From Adineta vaga (Eukaryota; Rotifera), in assembly GCA_021613535.1 (NCBI GenBank), contig CP075492.1:14446001-14510000 (forward strand): a DNA stretch of 64,000 bases, in the 5' to 3' direction. A program made the position numbers and the translations under genes. Below the pieces are notes generated by a model. That model was not told where the DNA came from, ran no database searches, and saw nothing but the letters and a program-made list of their open reading frames with translations. Positions 37,632-48,723 of this stretch are shown here, piece after piece (position 1 is the stretch's first letter; each line of letters opens with the position of its first letter).

Positions 37632-39135
37632 TTAAAATCTTTGATTTGAAGTTGTTTCAGTATGCTTCATTGACAAAGGTTCAGTCTTCGATTTATCGGA
37701 CACGGTAACGGTAAACGTTGTTTTTCGAATCTGGCAGCCTACGACTACAATAGAGACGATGGTAATTATCAAGGATAGTGCAGCTAAAATACTGAATAAA
37801 GGTCCATATTTAATTACAGCTACCAACGGAATTGCAACAATAATTCCCACACCAGCAAGTACAAAACTAAGTGCAGTAATAAGCGCAAGAATGGCACCAG
37901 CCATTGATGGTTTCTCGATGTTAACGAAAGCGGCTACACTTGCAAATAGAAATGTTTCGCCAAAACAAAACAATGATGCACCCATAATTGGTACCGCTAA
38001 ATGAACACTAAAATGAAAAGTCCAACCACATAGTAGCAATCCGATAGGACATAGAAGAGAACCTAATAAACTAAAAATTAGACGACCTTCTGCTGCATGT
38101 GGGAAACGCTTAGTCGACCAGTCGGAAACCAAACCACCAAATACACTGCCTAGTAATGAAAATATACAAGTTGGTATATAGCAGAGACCAATATAAAATG
38201 GAGAGAGTGAGTAAGGTTTTTGAGCCGTTCGATTGGATAGAAGAGTAAGTGAAATGAAGAGTGTAGCAAAATCAATAGCGCACGCAAATACATGTGATGA
38301 TATTGTTATATCAAATAAAAATACGAATGGACGCCATGGTGGCATAAAGTAAGGTTTTTCGATAGAGTCAATTTCATGAAGTCTTTTCGTATCCAATTTC
38401 TTCTTGCTACCACCAATCTTGAACAAGGGAACGTGACGAGCGATGTGTTATAAAATAATGATGAGTTTCTGGAACAAATATAAGAATGATAATTGTCGAG
38501 ATAACAGCCATGATAATTAATGCAGCAAATGTGCTTCGCCATCCGAATGAATTTGCTAGAATACCACCAATGAATGGACTAAGAATAGGTCCTACCAGTA
38601 GTGGAACAAGAAAAAGACCCATAGCTAAACCAAGTTTTTCCGATGGATACATATCAACGACAATACTTTGTCCAACAACCAAGGATGCGGATATTGCTCC
38701 ACCTTGTAATGAACGAAATATTAGTAGAACAACAATTGTACGTGAAAGTGCACATACGATAGTAAAGGCAGTGAATACAGCAAAAGATATAAGAAGTATA
38801 ATCTTTCGACCAAATCGATCACTCAAAGGATCCCAAAGAAGACTACATACGCCCGCAGTTATTAGATATGATGAAATAGTATAATCGACTAATGTCGTGC
38901 TAGTCTTCAAGTCATGTTCTAATTGAGCTAATGCCGGTAAGTAGACTGTATCACAAAATGGAAGTATAAGACCAGAAAAAGCTAACATAATCAAAATGAG
39001 AAGACGACGTCGATTCGTACGAATATCATAAATACTAATAAAGGAATTATCATCAATCACCATGGATATTTCCGATGTTTTTGATAACACTGTTGGATTT
39101 AAAGCAAGCGAATCATTCATTATAATATTTTTCAT
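37632..39135 (-). CDS. MFS drug:H+ antiporter (Bcr/CflA, DHA1-like) with a one-base frame break
   Basis: ATG at 39135. The first half (to about 38430) has six TM segments and the MFS signature DPLSDRFGRK after TM2, plus FRSLQGGAISAS and the antiporter-type motif LVGPILSPFIGG near TM5. The second half, open in the adjacent frame down to 37632, carries TM7-12 (about 250 aa). The frames meet near 38427-38429 (a GGG run on the + strand), where RSSRSL continues directly as FKIGGSKKKLD. One extra base, or two lost, explains it. No GT-AG pair fits. Restored length is about 500 aa, normal for DHA1 transporters. Expected role: export of drugs or small metabolites across the plasma or vacuolar membrane. 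This subfamily is bacterial/fungal in distribution, so transfer into the animal genome is likely (inference). Confidence 0.82.
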
Positions 39136-40182
39136 CACTATCACTAATACTTCGATCGATTATAATAACGTTTAACAAAACACACACGATGATGTCTTGC
39201 ATATAGATATAAAATAACCTTTGATGATAAATTGTGATCTATGTAGAAATATATATAATTAAGAGTTATAAATAGAATGACCTTTTTCGAAAAAAAACAA
39301 ATGATATAAGTGAGTGCATTTAGCTTTCGTTTTTTCAAACAGGCAGGAATATTACTTGTGTTGACGAAGTGTTTTTCGATATTGTCTTATGATGGCATTG
39401 TAAAGATAGTATACAATAATAATTAACCATAACGAAAAACAAAGATTCACTTTTATATAATTTTGAGTGAAAGATGTTTTGTAAGTATTTGAAGAAACTC
39501 AATAAGAAAATTGGTCAAGTTATTTATTCCTACTTCGCTTTAATAGTTGATTCAATCAAAACTCACAAAGTCGATGTGTTACTTATCTCTACTATGAAGT
39601 TTTTCATTTGATTGAAAAATATATAAAGATTTATTTTCTATTTCTCAATTGGGTTAAGATATGTGCTGTTTATTATTGATATAATTCGTTATTCAACTAA
39701 GAACTGTTTTATTTCAATTTGATAACATTTAATTTTTCTCGAACTGTGAAAGTATACTACAAGGATAGTCTTTCATGATAAACACACATGACAAGCTGTC
39801 AGAAATGATTAGAAAAAAACAATAATGATTTTAATTTTACTTTAGTAATCACAAGAGATGTTATTTACCTTTCTATTCTCTAAAGTGAGTATTGATTTAT
39901 GAATATGAATAAAAAATGTCATGTCCATATTGCGTTTGACAGTGAGAAAACTCCTTTTTTTATATATTCATGATTAAATGTTTCGACGTATAATGCCCAG
40001 ATTCTCTTACTCTCATGATTCAGCGAGTTATCTGTATTTACACAGGAACAATTGCTTTTGTTTTTCCGAGCATATTGTCTATTTCATTCTCTACCCACGT
40101 TGTTGCCATATATCATTTTTATTATAGTGTAGACAAAATAACTTTGATTATATCAAAAATTGTATAGTAAGTCGCCGTTAAC
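39136..40182. other. Divergent intergenic region, no gene seen
   Basis: About 1 kb between the MFS gene (-) and the 702-aa gene (+), probably containing both promoters. Only AT-rich sequence and short frames. Confidence 0.5.
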
Positions 40183-42394
40183 ATGATAAATACATACTTC
40201 ATCTCTATAGCAATATGCATGTTACTCGGTATTTTGTTTCTAACTTGTCTGTGGAATCGCTCTTATACTATAAAGTACTCATTACAACCTGTGAATTTGA
40301 ATATGACAGCTAAAATCAAGAGAAATCAGCTAAACAAAATGTTATTTGTTTGGATTTTTCATGATGTTTATGAAAATGACCAATTACGATTAATTATAAA
40401 ACATTTGAAGCAAATTGCATCCTATACTTTTTCATTGAATGATTATGATGACTGCAAATTATGGTTGATGAAATCGAATCATATTAAAAATATTCATTTA
40501 GTTGTTTCTGATACATTTGCCAGACGTATCGTACCTTACATTCATCATTTACGAATAATCAATGCTATCCATGTATATTCTAAGAATTCTGAATTCGATC
40601 AAGGGTGGAGTACAAATTACAATAAAGTGCGCAAAGCTGATTTAGATATGAAATTTCTAATGAACTACCTGCCATCAATATCTTCGAGAAAATTCAAAAG
40701 TAGCAAAAATTCGAAACACGATCTGCTGTTAGTTTCAAGCGTTCAAGGTGATTTTACCAAAATACGGGCATCATTCGACATGTATATTCGAAAATCATTA
40801 GTTCTACAAACATCCTTTGACAAGTATGAAAAAATACTTTCAGGAAATTTAAATGGTCTTGATTACTATCAATTTGTTGTCGTTGATATTACAAAACGTA
40901 TAAGTCCATTAGCTACCGCTATGCTAAAATCCTTAATTGCGATGACAGAAAATGCCATCATTATATTTCAAGATAACGTAGAAATTGACTTTATTTATCT
41001 ATCTGGCAAGATCACATGTTTTTTTGCAAGCAGTCAATTTGTCGCCGCAATGACTGATAAACCCAAAGGGATCTTTATTTTAGAAGATGACAAAGAGAAA
41101 ATTGATAATCGACAACGATTTGCTAGTGGGGAACATCTTGTATTACAATTGGCGGATGAATTATATCGAAGTTACATTGACGAAGCAAGTAGACATTTAA
41201 AATCTGGAAATACAATGGAAGCATCTATAAAACAAGAAGTTGCCAGTAAAATCGATGATCAACTGAAAAAGATTCACAAATCCATGTCTTTACAAAGAGA
41301 TATTTCTGAATCACAGATGGATATGACAGTAACAGTTGTATGGCTCAAATCAAAACAAAATAATAGTGAAGTCGAAGGATTACGAAGTATTCTTGATAAT
41401 ATTGTCACATTATTTCAACCGTTCAACAATGTAACAGATTGTTTTACGTATAAACGACTGAATATTCTATATGGTACAATATTTCTCATTGTGGATAATG
41501 ACTATGATGCTTCAATTGTAGCAAATGTTCGACAATTTTTACATGCAAAAAGAGTTTATTGTTATGGAGAAACATCATCAGAACATGAAGCAGTTATCGA
41601 TGATTATAATGATCTTTGTTTTGAATTAATAACCGATCTTGCTTCACATTACAGCAAATTAGGCTTTGCTTGCAGTACCAGAGAGGATAAGAAAACAGCA
41701 GCTAAAATCATGTTTGACAAAGCATCTAAACTTTACAAAATGCTTGTTATATTTTAAAAAAACTATACGAGAAAATTCTTTTTTTTTCTTTTGCTTGTTT
41801 TATGTAAGTCTTTTAAAATCATATTCTAATCAAGTTCCAAAATTTTAGATGTTAACCATTTCTCATATTGAATTCAAACATGATCCATACAATCATGCTG
41901 TCAATTGTGCTCTATTACTTCATGAAATGCAAGGTGTATGTGCAGTTATAAAAGTACCCCATGCTCGTATAATCAATTTTATTCAAGTCTTTTATGCAAC
42001 AATAGATTGTCAAAATTATATTAGAGAAAATATGAATAAACAAACGGCATTATTTGCATATGATCGAAATATGAGACCATGGCTAGCAGTCACTCGTGAC
42101 ATACCAAATAATCTTAAAGAAATAAAAATCTTTTGTCATTGTGAAGATTACTCTTATGTTCGAGATTGGACGAATTTATATCGTGAAAGATTTCAAAATA
42201 CTACTTTTGATATATGTACATTTGACGATTTAAATACAGAATTATTAACATATGGTCTCAAATATATCAGAAAACTTCGTAGACAATTTAAAAACGACAT
42301 CAATATAATTAATCAATTGGATCAGGATTTCAATGATATACGAAATGCATTAGAAGATCAAGCAATACGAAGAGCAACTGTAGATGAGATGTAA
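40183..42394 (+). CDS. Large protein with repeated alpha/beta units, unknown function (rotifer-type)
   Basis: Exon 1 runs 40183-41745 and exon 2 41849-42394 (about 702 aa). The donor GTTATA is weak; without splicing, exon 1 stops at 41757. The N-terminus has one hydrophobic anchor (FISIAICMLLGILFLTCLW). The body contains units that look alike: hydrophobic strand MLFVWIF or TVTVVWL, a helical stretch, strand IHLVVSD or IFLIVDN, helix, then a strand such as AIHVYSK, RVYCYGE or IKIFCHC followed by a Trp/Tyr-containing helix. The middle part includes LLLVSSV, FVVVDIT and AIIIFQD strands. Similar N-terminal units are familiar to me from bdelloid proteins that carry ART or TPR domains; here no ART domain is visible. 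A TPR-like helix pair (KKTAAKIMFDKASKLYKML) precedes the intron. Function unknown. Confidence 0.65.
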
Positions 42395-42445
42395 TTGATG
42401 GTATAACTGTCTGAACATATACTAATAAGTGTCGGACATGACACT

Positions 42446-42499
42446 CTCAAACATATTATCAAGATCGTTTTTTTTATAAGATTGATAATAAATCTTGAG
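42446..42499. repeat. Imperfect inverted repeat 3' of the 702-aa gene
   Basis: CTCAAACATATTATCAAGATC and the downstream ATTGATAATAAATCTTGAG are imperfect reverse complements separated by a T-rich loop. It is a possible hairpin in the 3' flank. Confidence 0.45.
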
Positions 42500-42798
42500 G
42501 GTATGAGTATCATATGTATCTCACTCATACATTTTTCAAATAGTTAGGAATGCATAATTCTGATAATATTATTCTCTCATGTGTCTTCTTGATGATGTCG
42601 GCTTTGCTGTCAGATGAATGTCTAGATTAGCATTTTTTGCAATAGTAACAACAAAGGTGAAAAAAATCTCTCATCACACATTCAATTTAGTTAGTTTTCT
42701 TATTTTTATTTAATTAAATTTGGAAATACACCCAAGAAAATTCAAGGACAAAATATGAATATGTAGCAATTCGATCATGTCTTTAATAAGATTTTGTC

Positions 42799-43900
42799 TT
42801 AAGTTACACGAAATAATTTAATTAATTCTTTTCGAAATATGGCACCACATAGTGTATAAATATAAAACTTGATAGTATTATTGAGGAAGAAACATATCAC
42901 ACTGGCATTAAAGATTGTATTTTCAATTGATTGACGTAGACTAGTTCTTGTGTCATAAATTGTTGCAACAGAATAGAATTTGTAGATACTAACAGGAAAT
43001 GCCGAAATAATGAAGATGACAACCTATCAATAGAATCGATAAGAAAAATAGTTCAATTCAGTGTTTTTTTTTTCGTACCTGTATAAGTAATATTGTAATT
43101 AATTGTGCATTATGTTTTTGTGCTGTACGATTTGTTTTCACTGGCTGTGATTGTGTGTTGGAAATAGGTTTGATATCTATTGATTGTTGTTGTTCCTGAA
43201 TAGGAAAATTTGCTGTCGCCAATGATTCCATTAGAATAGGTGAATTTGTTACATGTATCGCATGGATCCGGCGCCGTTTCTCACGTATATTTCGTAAAAG
43301 TAAAAATCCAAAGACAATCATTACCACTGCAGGTGATATGATTTCCAATAAAAATTGAATTAAACTATCAGCTATTTGACATGCAATATTCTGTTTCAAT
43401 TGATAACATGATTGAGGTGCACCTAATAATTGTTGATTAATATCAATACAATAAAATTGTTCACTAAATGCAATAATTCCTAAGATGACAACGAAAATAA
43501 TCGATAGATAAGCACGTTTTGTTGTAACACGTTCACGTTGCCGAACATTTGTTGATGAACAAAAATATCGTTCAATACAAGCTAAACTAACAAACCATGC
43601 GCCAGTAAATGCTGATAGATAAGTAATGAAAAATCTTAGTTTACAAAATATACTTGAAAATTGTGCCGGATCAATACTATATCCATAGAGGAAACGAGTG
43701 AGTAGACCAATACCAATAGAAAATGAATCCGAGATTGTTGATGCCAAGAAATAAATCACACAAATATTCTTACGGAATATTTTACGTGTAAATACAAATA
43801 TGTTTAAAATATTTCCAATGGTACCAAGAAATAGAAGTGGAATCGTAGCATAACGATTAATTGATTGATTGATAAAAGCAAAATTGATGGATGAAGACAT
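42799..43900 (-). CDS. Rhodopsin-like (class A) G-protein-coupled receptor
   Basis: Exon 1 43900-43079 and exon 2 43023-42799 (55-nt intron) give 348 aa. Seven hydrophobic segments are visible: TM1 with GNILNIFVF (the conserved GN), TM2 around VIYFLASTISDSF, TM3 ending CIERYF (ERY, the DRY-equivalent), TM4, TM5 near SPAVVMIVFGFLLL, TM6 from LITILLIQVVIFIISAF and TM7 NASVICFFLNNTIKFYIYTL (NxxxxYxYxL instead of NPxxY). The extracellular N-terminus is short with an NQS sequon; ICL3 is long and Gln-rich. Bdelloids have many such single-domain peptide/amine-type receptors. The ligand cannot be assigned. Confidence 0.85.
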
Positions 43901-45488
43901 AGATGAATTCGAAATTAATCTATAAATAAGGGAAAAGATCAGCTAAAAAGATTGATTTATTTAAATTTATAGAAAACAGCCTTTTCTCATCATATTATTT
44001 GCTCTACAGTGCTAGAATTGCGTTTCCTGGTCAACTTATCTGTCATTTGTAACTGTCATCGAAGATTATTTAGATTAATGCATTTTTCAGAATGAATATT
44101 TATACATTATCTAATTGAATTCAAAAAAAAATGTAATTATTCTCAACATCTTTTGCATCTATCCACACTAACCATATAGAGTTACGGATTATCAGATGAC
44201 ATAAATAGTCATTTGATGCAGCTAACAGCATGGAATAAACTTAGACTGTTACTGCTATATGGTATTATTCTCTATACAAAAATAATTAGAACAAGAAGCG
44301 ACTCTACTAATTTTCTAAAGACACAACATATATCTCGTAGAAATGAGAATAGTTATATTCAGCTCATTCAGGATGCTGCGTTACTGCAAAGAGACTTAAC
44401 CAAAGATCTTCTATAGGTAAAATTGACGAGTTATTTAGTCGTTTTGCTTTGTATAGTAACTTGATAGAGTTATGATGATATACTGCTACTCGATGCTTCA
44501 AAGGTCTTTCTTATATTTAATTCTCACCTGTCGGATTAGAATTTCTTTCTGAACTAATGAGATCCATTCATTAGCTTTCGTTCGATGTCATTAGTGTCTC
44601 AAACGTCAACATCAATATAATTTTGTTTCAAGGAAGCATAAAATGAACTTGTCATACCATCTGTTTTGAGTAAAACAAACACCAGAATATCATGGATAAC
44701 AATCAAGTTTTTTTTAGTGATTTCATCACAATTATAATGATATATTCAATGAATAGAAATATAGAGGGAATAAGAAGACCATCTCGCATTCGACTCTTTT
44801 GTGCGATCGTTGTTGTATAAACGCCGTTCATGAATGTTAAAGCTTTTAAATTAGGAAAATAGTGTAAGAAATCATAATTTCGTCGATATTCATCAGATTA
44901 AAGTGTGTTGAATTCTAGATATTGAATTTGATGATGGACAATATTAAGTTAAGTAAAATCTTTCAGTGACATTCGTTGTAATCAATGTCAAAATTCCGAT
45001 GGGACTGTATTTTTATAATCGAGTAAAAGCAAAGTTTATGATCATTGTGAAATTGTGAAATGCATAAAATAGATCGTACTATTTTAAATAACAAAAGACA
45101 ATTAAAATAACTTCATCTAGTAATGATTCCATGTCTTTCACATTGAAAAAAAAAGAAGTATCAGTTATTTCATCAACATAGATAACAATAAAGCGAATCG
45201 TTACAAAAACAAAAAGAAAAGTCTTCTATTATAAAATTAGACGTCTTAATAGAAATCTCCTTTGAAAATTCCATTGAATTTTACGTTTTTACTCCGTTTC
45301 AACATTGATCGAATAATTATTCTTACAAGCATGATTGATTATCGTTCTATAAGCAAAAACATACACAATAGATATTTTTGTTTTTTGTTTCTTCTATTAT
45401 TAAGCAAAGAAAAGAACATGTGCGCACGAATATAGTCAACAATAATCGTTGAATAAACTATCATTATTGATATATAAAAGTATATTTA
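43901..45488. other. Intergenic, no intact gene
   Basis: About 1.6 kb between the GPCR (-) and the tryparedoxin-like gene (+). The only coding-like signal is a broken minus-strand stretch near 44757-44945, listed separately. A 67-codon frame at 44213 is not convincing. Confidence 0.5.
44757..44945 (-). pseudogene. Possible remnant of an F-box/leucine-rich protein gene
   Basis: The minus strand reads HHQIQYLEFNTL, a stop, then DEYRRNYDFLHYFPNLKAL and TFMNGVYTTTIAQKSRMRDG before fading. The LHYFPNLKALTF pattern resembles LRR units of rotifer F-box proteins such as the gene at 46490. The internal stop, missing F-box and lack of flanking exons suggest a decayed copy. Weak evidence based on pattern only. 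Confidence 0.3.
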
Positions 45489-46022
45489 ATGGCTGGTGTA
45501 GCAAAACTTTTTAATGGACATATTTACAATAAATTAAATGAAGAAGTTGATCTTGATGCAAAAGATTTGAAAAGTAAAATAATTGGTTTGTATTTTAGTG
45601 CTCATTGGTATGTTGAAAATCGAATGATACATTCAATATTGTATGTAAATAAACTTTATTTTAGGTGTCCACCATGTCGTAATTTTACTCCGAAATTAGT
45701 TGCATTTTATCAACAATATGCTCAAGCAAAAAATTTTGAAATCATTTTTCTTAGTTCTGATTCCGATGAACAATCATTCTATAATTATTATCATGAGATG
45801 CCTTGGTTAAGATTAGATTATAGAGAACGAGAAAAAAAACAAGAGTTAGAATATAAATATGGTGTAAATGGAATCCCTATGTTAGTTCTATTGGATGGCA
45901 AATCAGGAAATATTATATCCACTGATGCAAGACAACAACTTGAATTCCAAGATCCACATGGAGAGAATTTTCCATGGGGTGACGTTGAAAACCGATGTTG
46001 TTCCAGTTGCTGTTTAATGTAA
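45489..46022 (+). CDS. Tryparedoxin/nucleoredoxin-like thioredoxin-fold protein
   Basis: Exons 45489-45607 and 45665-46022 give 158 aa. The intron is 57 nt and splits the TGG of the redox motif; after splicing the active site reads WCPPCRNFTP, as in tryparedoxins and nucleoredoxins. FLSSDSDEQSFYNYY, MPWLRLDYRER and YGVNGIPMLVLLD with the cis-proline are typical of this subfamily. Family function: thiol-disulfide reduction in the cytosol. The C-terminus is Cys-rich (NRCCSSCCLM) and ends CCLM, which fits a CaaX prenylation box with extra cysteines for acylation, suggesting membrane attachment (inference). The intron is a multiple of three with no stop, so retention would add 19 residues and disrupt the WCPPC motif. 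Confidence 0.88.
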   Translation: MAGVAKLFNGHIYNKLNEEVDLDAKDLKSKIIGLYFSAHWYVENRMIHSILYVNKLYFRCPPCRNFTPKLVAFYQQYAQAKNFEIIFLSSDSDEQSFYNYYHEMPWLRLDYREREKKQELEYKYGVNGIPMLVLLDGKSGNIISTDARQQLEFQDPHGENFPWGDVENRCCSSCCLM

Positions 46023-46051
46023 TTTCATATATTTTTGAAATAAACATTTGA

Positions 46052-46070
46052 GGGTGGGTGGGTGTGGGTG
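46052..46070 (+). other. G-quadruplex-type motif
   Basis: GGGTGGGTGGGTGTGGG: four G3 runs with loops of 1, 1 and 3 nt, starting about 30 nt after the tryparedoxin-like stop codon, so probably in its 3'UTR. Confidence 0.8.
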
Positions 46071-46489
46071 AAAATAAAAAAGATCCATCCACATTCACAC
46101 CTACACCTTCAATCTACCTAACACATATATAATGATTTCTTGTTTTTTATTATTCGCGGTGTTGGATTACAATGAAAGAAGTCATCCACAATCATCTAAT
46201 TCTCAATGTTGATAAGAAGGAAAAAAAGCCATGTCTTCTCTATGACACATACAGCAGTACACGCGTTTTGTTATTTCGTAATCATCTTGTAATTATGTAA
46301 GGACAGCTTATACTTATATATCTTTGAGTTGTAAAATATATGTGACTACAAATAGTTTCATTCTGTAAAATGGGAAGAATACAAAAAAATAATGTTCTTA
46401 ATTATCATACTATAAAAATAGGTAAACATCGTGTTTAATCATTGTTTTTACTCGTTTGATGTTTTTTTAGTAAATACATCAGATACTAA
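46071..46489. other. Intergenic, no gene seen
   Basis: Spacer between the tryparedoxin-like gene and the F-box gene; AT-rich, nothing recognised. Confidence 0.5.
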
Positions 46490-48277
46490 ATGGTTTGTTG
46501 TCTAGATATAATATTGTTTCTTATTTATTTTCAAATTATTTTTAGTTTTACACAACAATTTCCGACTCATTTCGAAGACTTATCTCATGAAATCATCTAT
46601 GAAATATTTGAATATCTTGATACATTCGATATTTATGATGCATTTTTCAATCTCAACATTCGATTTCGCAAATTATTTACTCATTCAAATCTTCCTATTA
46701 AACTTCAAATATCATCTATATCAAAATCTGATCTTGAATATTATTCTGCCAATATAATTCTTGTTTATTTGCATCGAATAACTTCACTGTATATAACGAA
46801 TAGTTTGAGCTACGATCTAAATATTTCTCCACTTAATATTCTAACCAAATATAATCGATTAGAAACATTAATACTTGAACAATTTCCAAAGGAATATCTT
46901 GATAAGCTCTTTCAAGATTTAACTTCCTTATCAAATCTTTCAACATTAATTATTCTCTGTTCCGAGCGTATTAGAAATACAAATCAATATCTTCTTCAAA
47001 TATTTCGTTTACCTGTTTTAAAATATTGTAAAATATTCCTGGCGAGTTTTAATGACGCGATTATATTACCATTTGCAATCGATGAACATAGTTCAATTGA
47101 ACATCTTGTTATCGAACATGGAATTTTGTTTCGAAATATTGATCGATTATTATCATATTTTCCACAACTTCGACGGTTATCGTTGAAACATTCTTTTCAA
47201 GAGAAGGAGTTTATCTTAAATCAATCAATTGTATTGCCTCATGTAACACATTTATTTCTCGATTTAGGTCAATTTAGTTTCGATAATTTTGTATATTTAA
47301 TCAAGAATTTCTTTCCAAAAATAGAAGTTTTACATCTTTATGCATATGGTGAAGAAGAATATCTCAATCCTAATCGATGGGAAGAATTAATTCTATCGTC
47401 AATGCCATCTTTACGTATTTTTGATATTAATATCTCGTCTTCTATTCCTAGTTCTTCCATATTGTTATTAGATCAATTCAAATCATCGTTTTGGGTCGAT
47501 CGACGATGGTCTTTTTCTCATCATGGTTTGCGCTTTGGTAATAGGTATTCAGCAAAATTCTATTCAATAAATCCTTATCGAAGTAAAACATATCAATTTG
47601 GATGGTTGACAAACTACTTTATTGAACCAACATATGCAAATACAAATCTAAATTCTGTTCGTCATGTTTGTTTTTATGGTCAACAATCAATTTACAAATC
47701 TAAACATAAATTTTTCAATGCAAAAGAACTCATTTTGGACAGAATTACTTCAAAGAATATAAAATCACATATAATCGCTCTTCAACAAGTCATTTCGCTA
47801 GAAAATCTTACTAAATTAGATATTACGTCATATGAATATTCATTTAAACAATTAATCGAATTCTTATCATTTACACATAATCTATTAACATTGAAAATAC
47901 GTCGTATATATCAACTTGATGAAACAGATTTTGTGACACTTCCAAATAATGAACTATTTCAATTTGTATCGAATATAAATACGATTCAAAATTTAACAAT
48001 TACAAATCTAACGGAAGTCAAAGAAGTGAAATTATTATTTCTATTATGTCCTCGAATACGATACTTTATAATCCATCAACGTCAACGACATGCAACAGCA
48101 ATAGTCCGATTTCTATCATCAAAATTCAATGATATTGCTCGACATCTTATTTTGTTATCTATTTGTATCGATAATGGAAGATATTTAGAATCATTAAAAC
48201 AACTCGTTCAAACAAAAGATTGTTTACAAAATTGTTTTCTAAAAGTTCAAAATCATCAAGTATATTTATGGCGATAA
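46490..48277 (+). CDS. F-box protein with degenerate leucine-rich repeats
   Basis: Open frame of 595 codons, no internal intron. The F-box is near residues 27-65: FEDLSHEIIYEIFEYLD, then FDIYDAFFNLNIRFRKLF. It is the Skp1-binding module that would place the protein in an SCF ubiquitin-ligase complex. The rest is a long series of LRR-like hydrophobic repeats (LETLILEQF, LRRLSLKHSF, LTKLDITSYEYS, TLKIRRIY) expected to bind substrate. This architecture is strongly expanded in bdelloid rotifers. The N-terminus is uncertain: the hydrophobic first 20 residues may be translated intron, since a T-rich stretch ending TTTTTAG lies at about 46540 just before the F-box. Substrate unknown. Confidence 0.82.
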   Translation: MVCCLDIILFLIYFQIIFSFTQQFPTHFEDLSHEIIYEIFEYLDTFDIYDAFFNLNIRFRKLFTHSNLPIKLQISSISKSDLEYYSANIILVYLHRITSLYITNSLSYDLNISPLNILTKYNRLETLILEQFPKEYLDKLFQDLTSLSNLSTLIILCSERIRNTNQYLLQIFRLPVLKYCKIFLASFNDAIILPFAIDEHSSIEHLVIEHGILFRNIDRLLSYFPQLRRLSLKHSFQEKEFILNQSIVLPHVTHLFLDLGQFSFDNFVYLIKNFFPKIEVLHLYAYGEEEYLNPNRWEELILSSMPSLRIFDINISSSIPSSSILLLDQFKSSFWVDRRWSFSHHGLRFGNRYSAKFYSINPYRSKTYQFGWLTNYFIEPTYANTNLNSVRHVCFYGQQSIYKSKHKFFNAKELILDRITSKNIKSHIIALQQVISLENLTKLDITSYEYSFKQLIEFLSFTHNLLTLKIRRIYQLDETDFVTLPNNELFQFVSNINTIQNLTITNLTEVKEVKLLFLLCPRIRYFIIHQRQRHATAIVRFLSSKFNDIARHLILLSICIDNGRYLESLKQLVQTKDCLQNCFLKVQNHQVYLWR

Positions 48278-48723
48278 ACAAATGCAATTGATAATAAAAG
48301 TTTCTTTCTCTCAATCATTTGTTACCGCGGTGCATTAAGCAAACCAGGGACAAGTTCTACTTCAGAATTCATCTTTTTCCATAAGTTCTTTAATTTGATC
48401 TTGAATTAGACTAAACATATTCATTAGTTGATCGTTTCGTTAAAAAAAATAACATATAATTAGCGAAACATTGTTTTGTTTTGATGATAGTGGAAATATG
48501 TAAAGAATATGTGTATCTTACCGAATTGTTTGCAAAGAAAAAGAGAGGAAGAGTGCAGATTTTTTTTAATGGAACAAAAAAACAAGGAATAGCAAAATGA
48601 GATTAAAATACATTTGATTATACAACATAAGTTTATATTCATGTCATGACATGTCGTGAGTTTGTTTATTCTGTGTATACAGATTTTCATTCGATTTATA
48701 ACGATAGAATTCATTTTCCATCC
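48278..48723. other. Intergenic between convergent genes, no gene seen
   Basis: Short 3'-3' spacer between the F-box gene (+) and the second GPCR (-). A minus-strand 84-codon frame here has low-complexity composition and is not called. Confidence 0.5.

Noticed and set aside
44213-44416. 67-codon frame with a leucine-rich start
   Set aside because: Isolated, no second exon with matching phase and no family resemblance.
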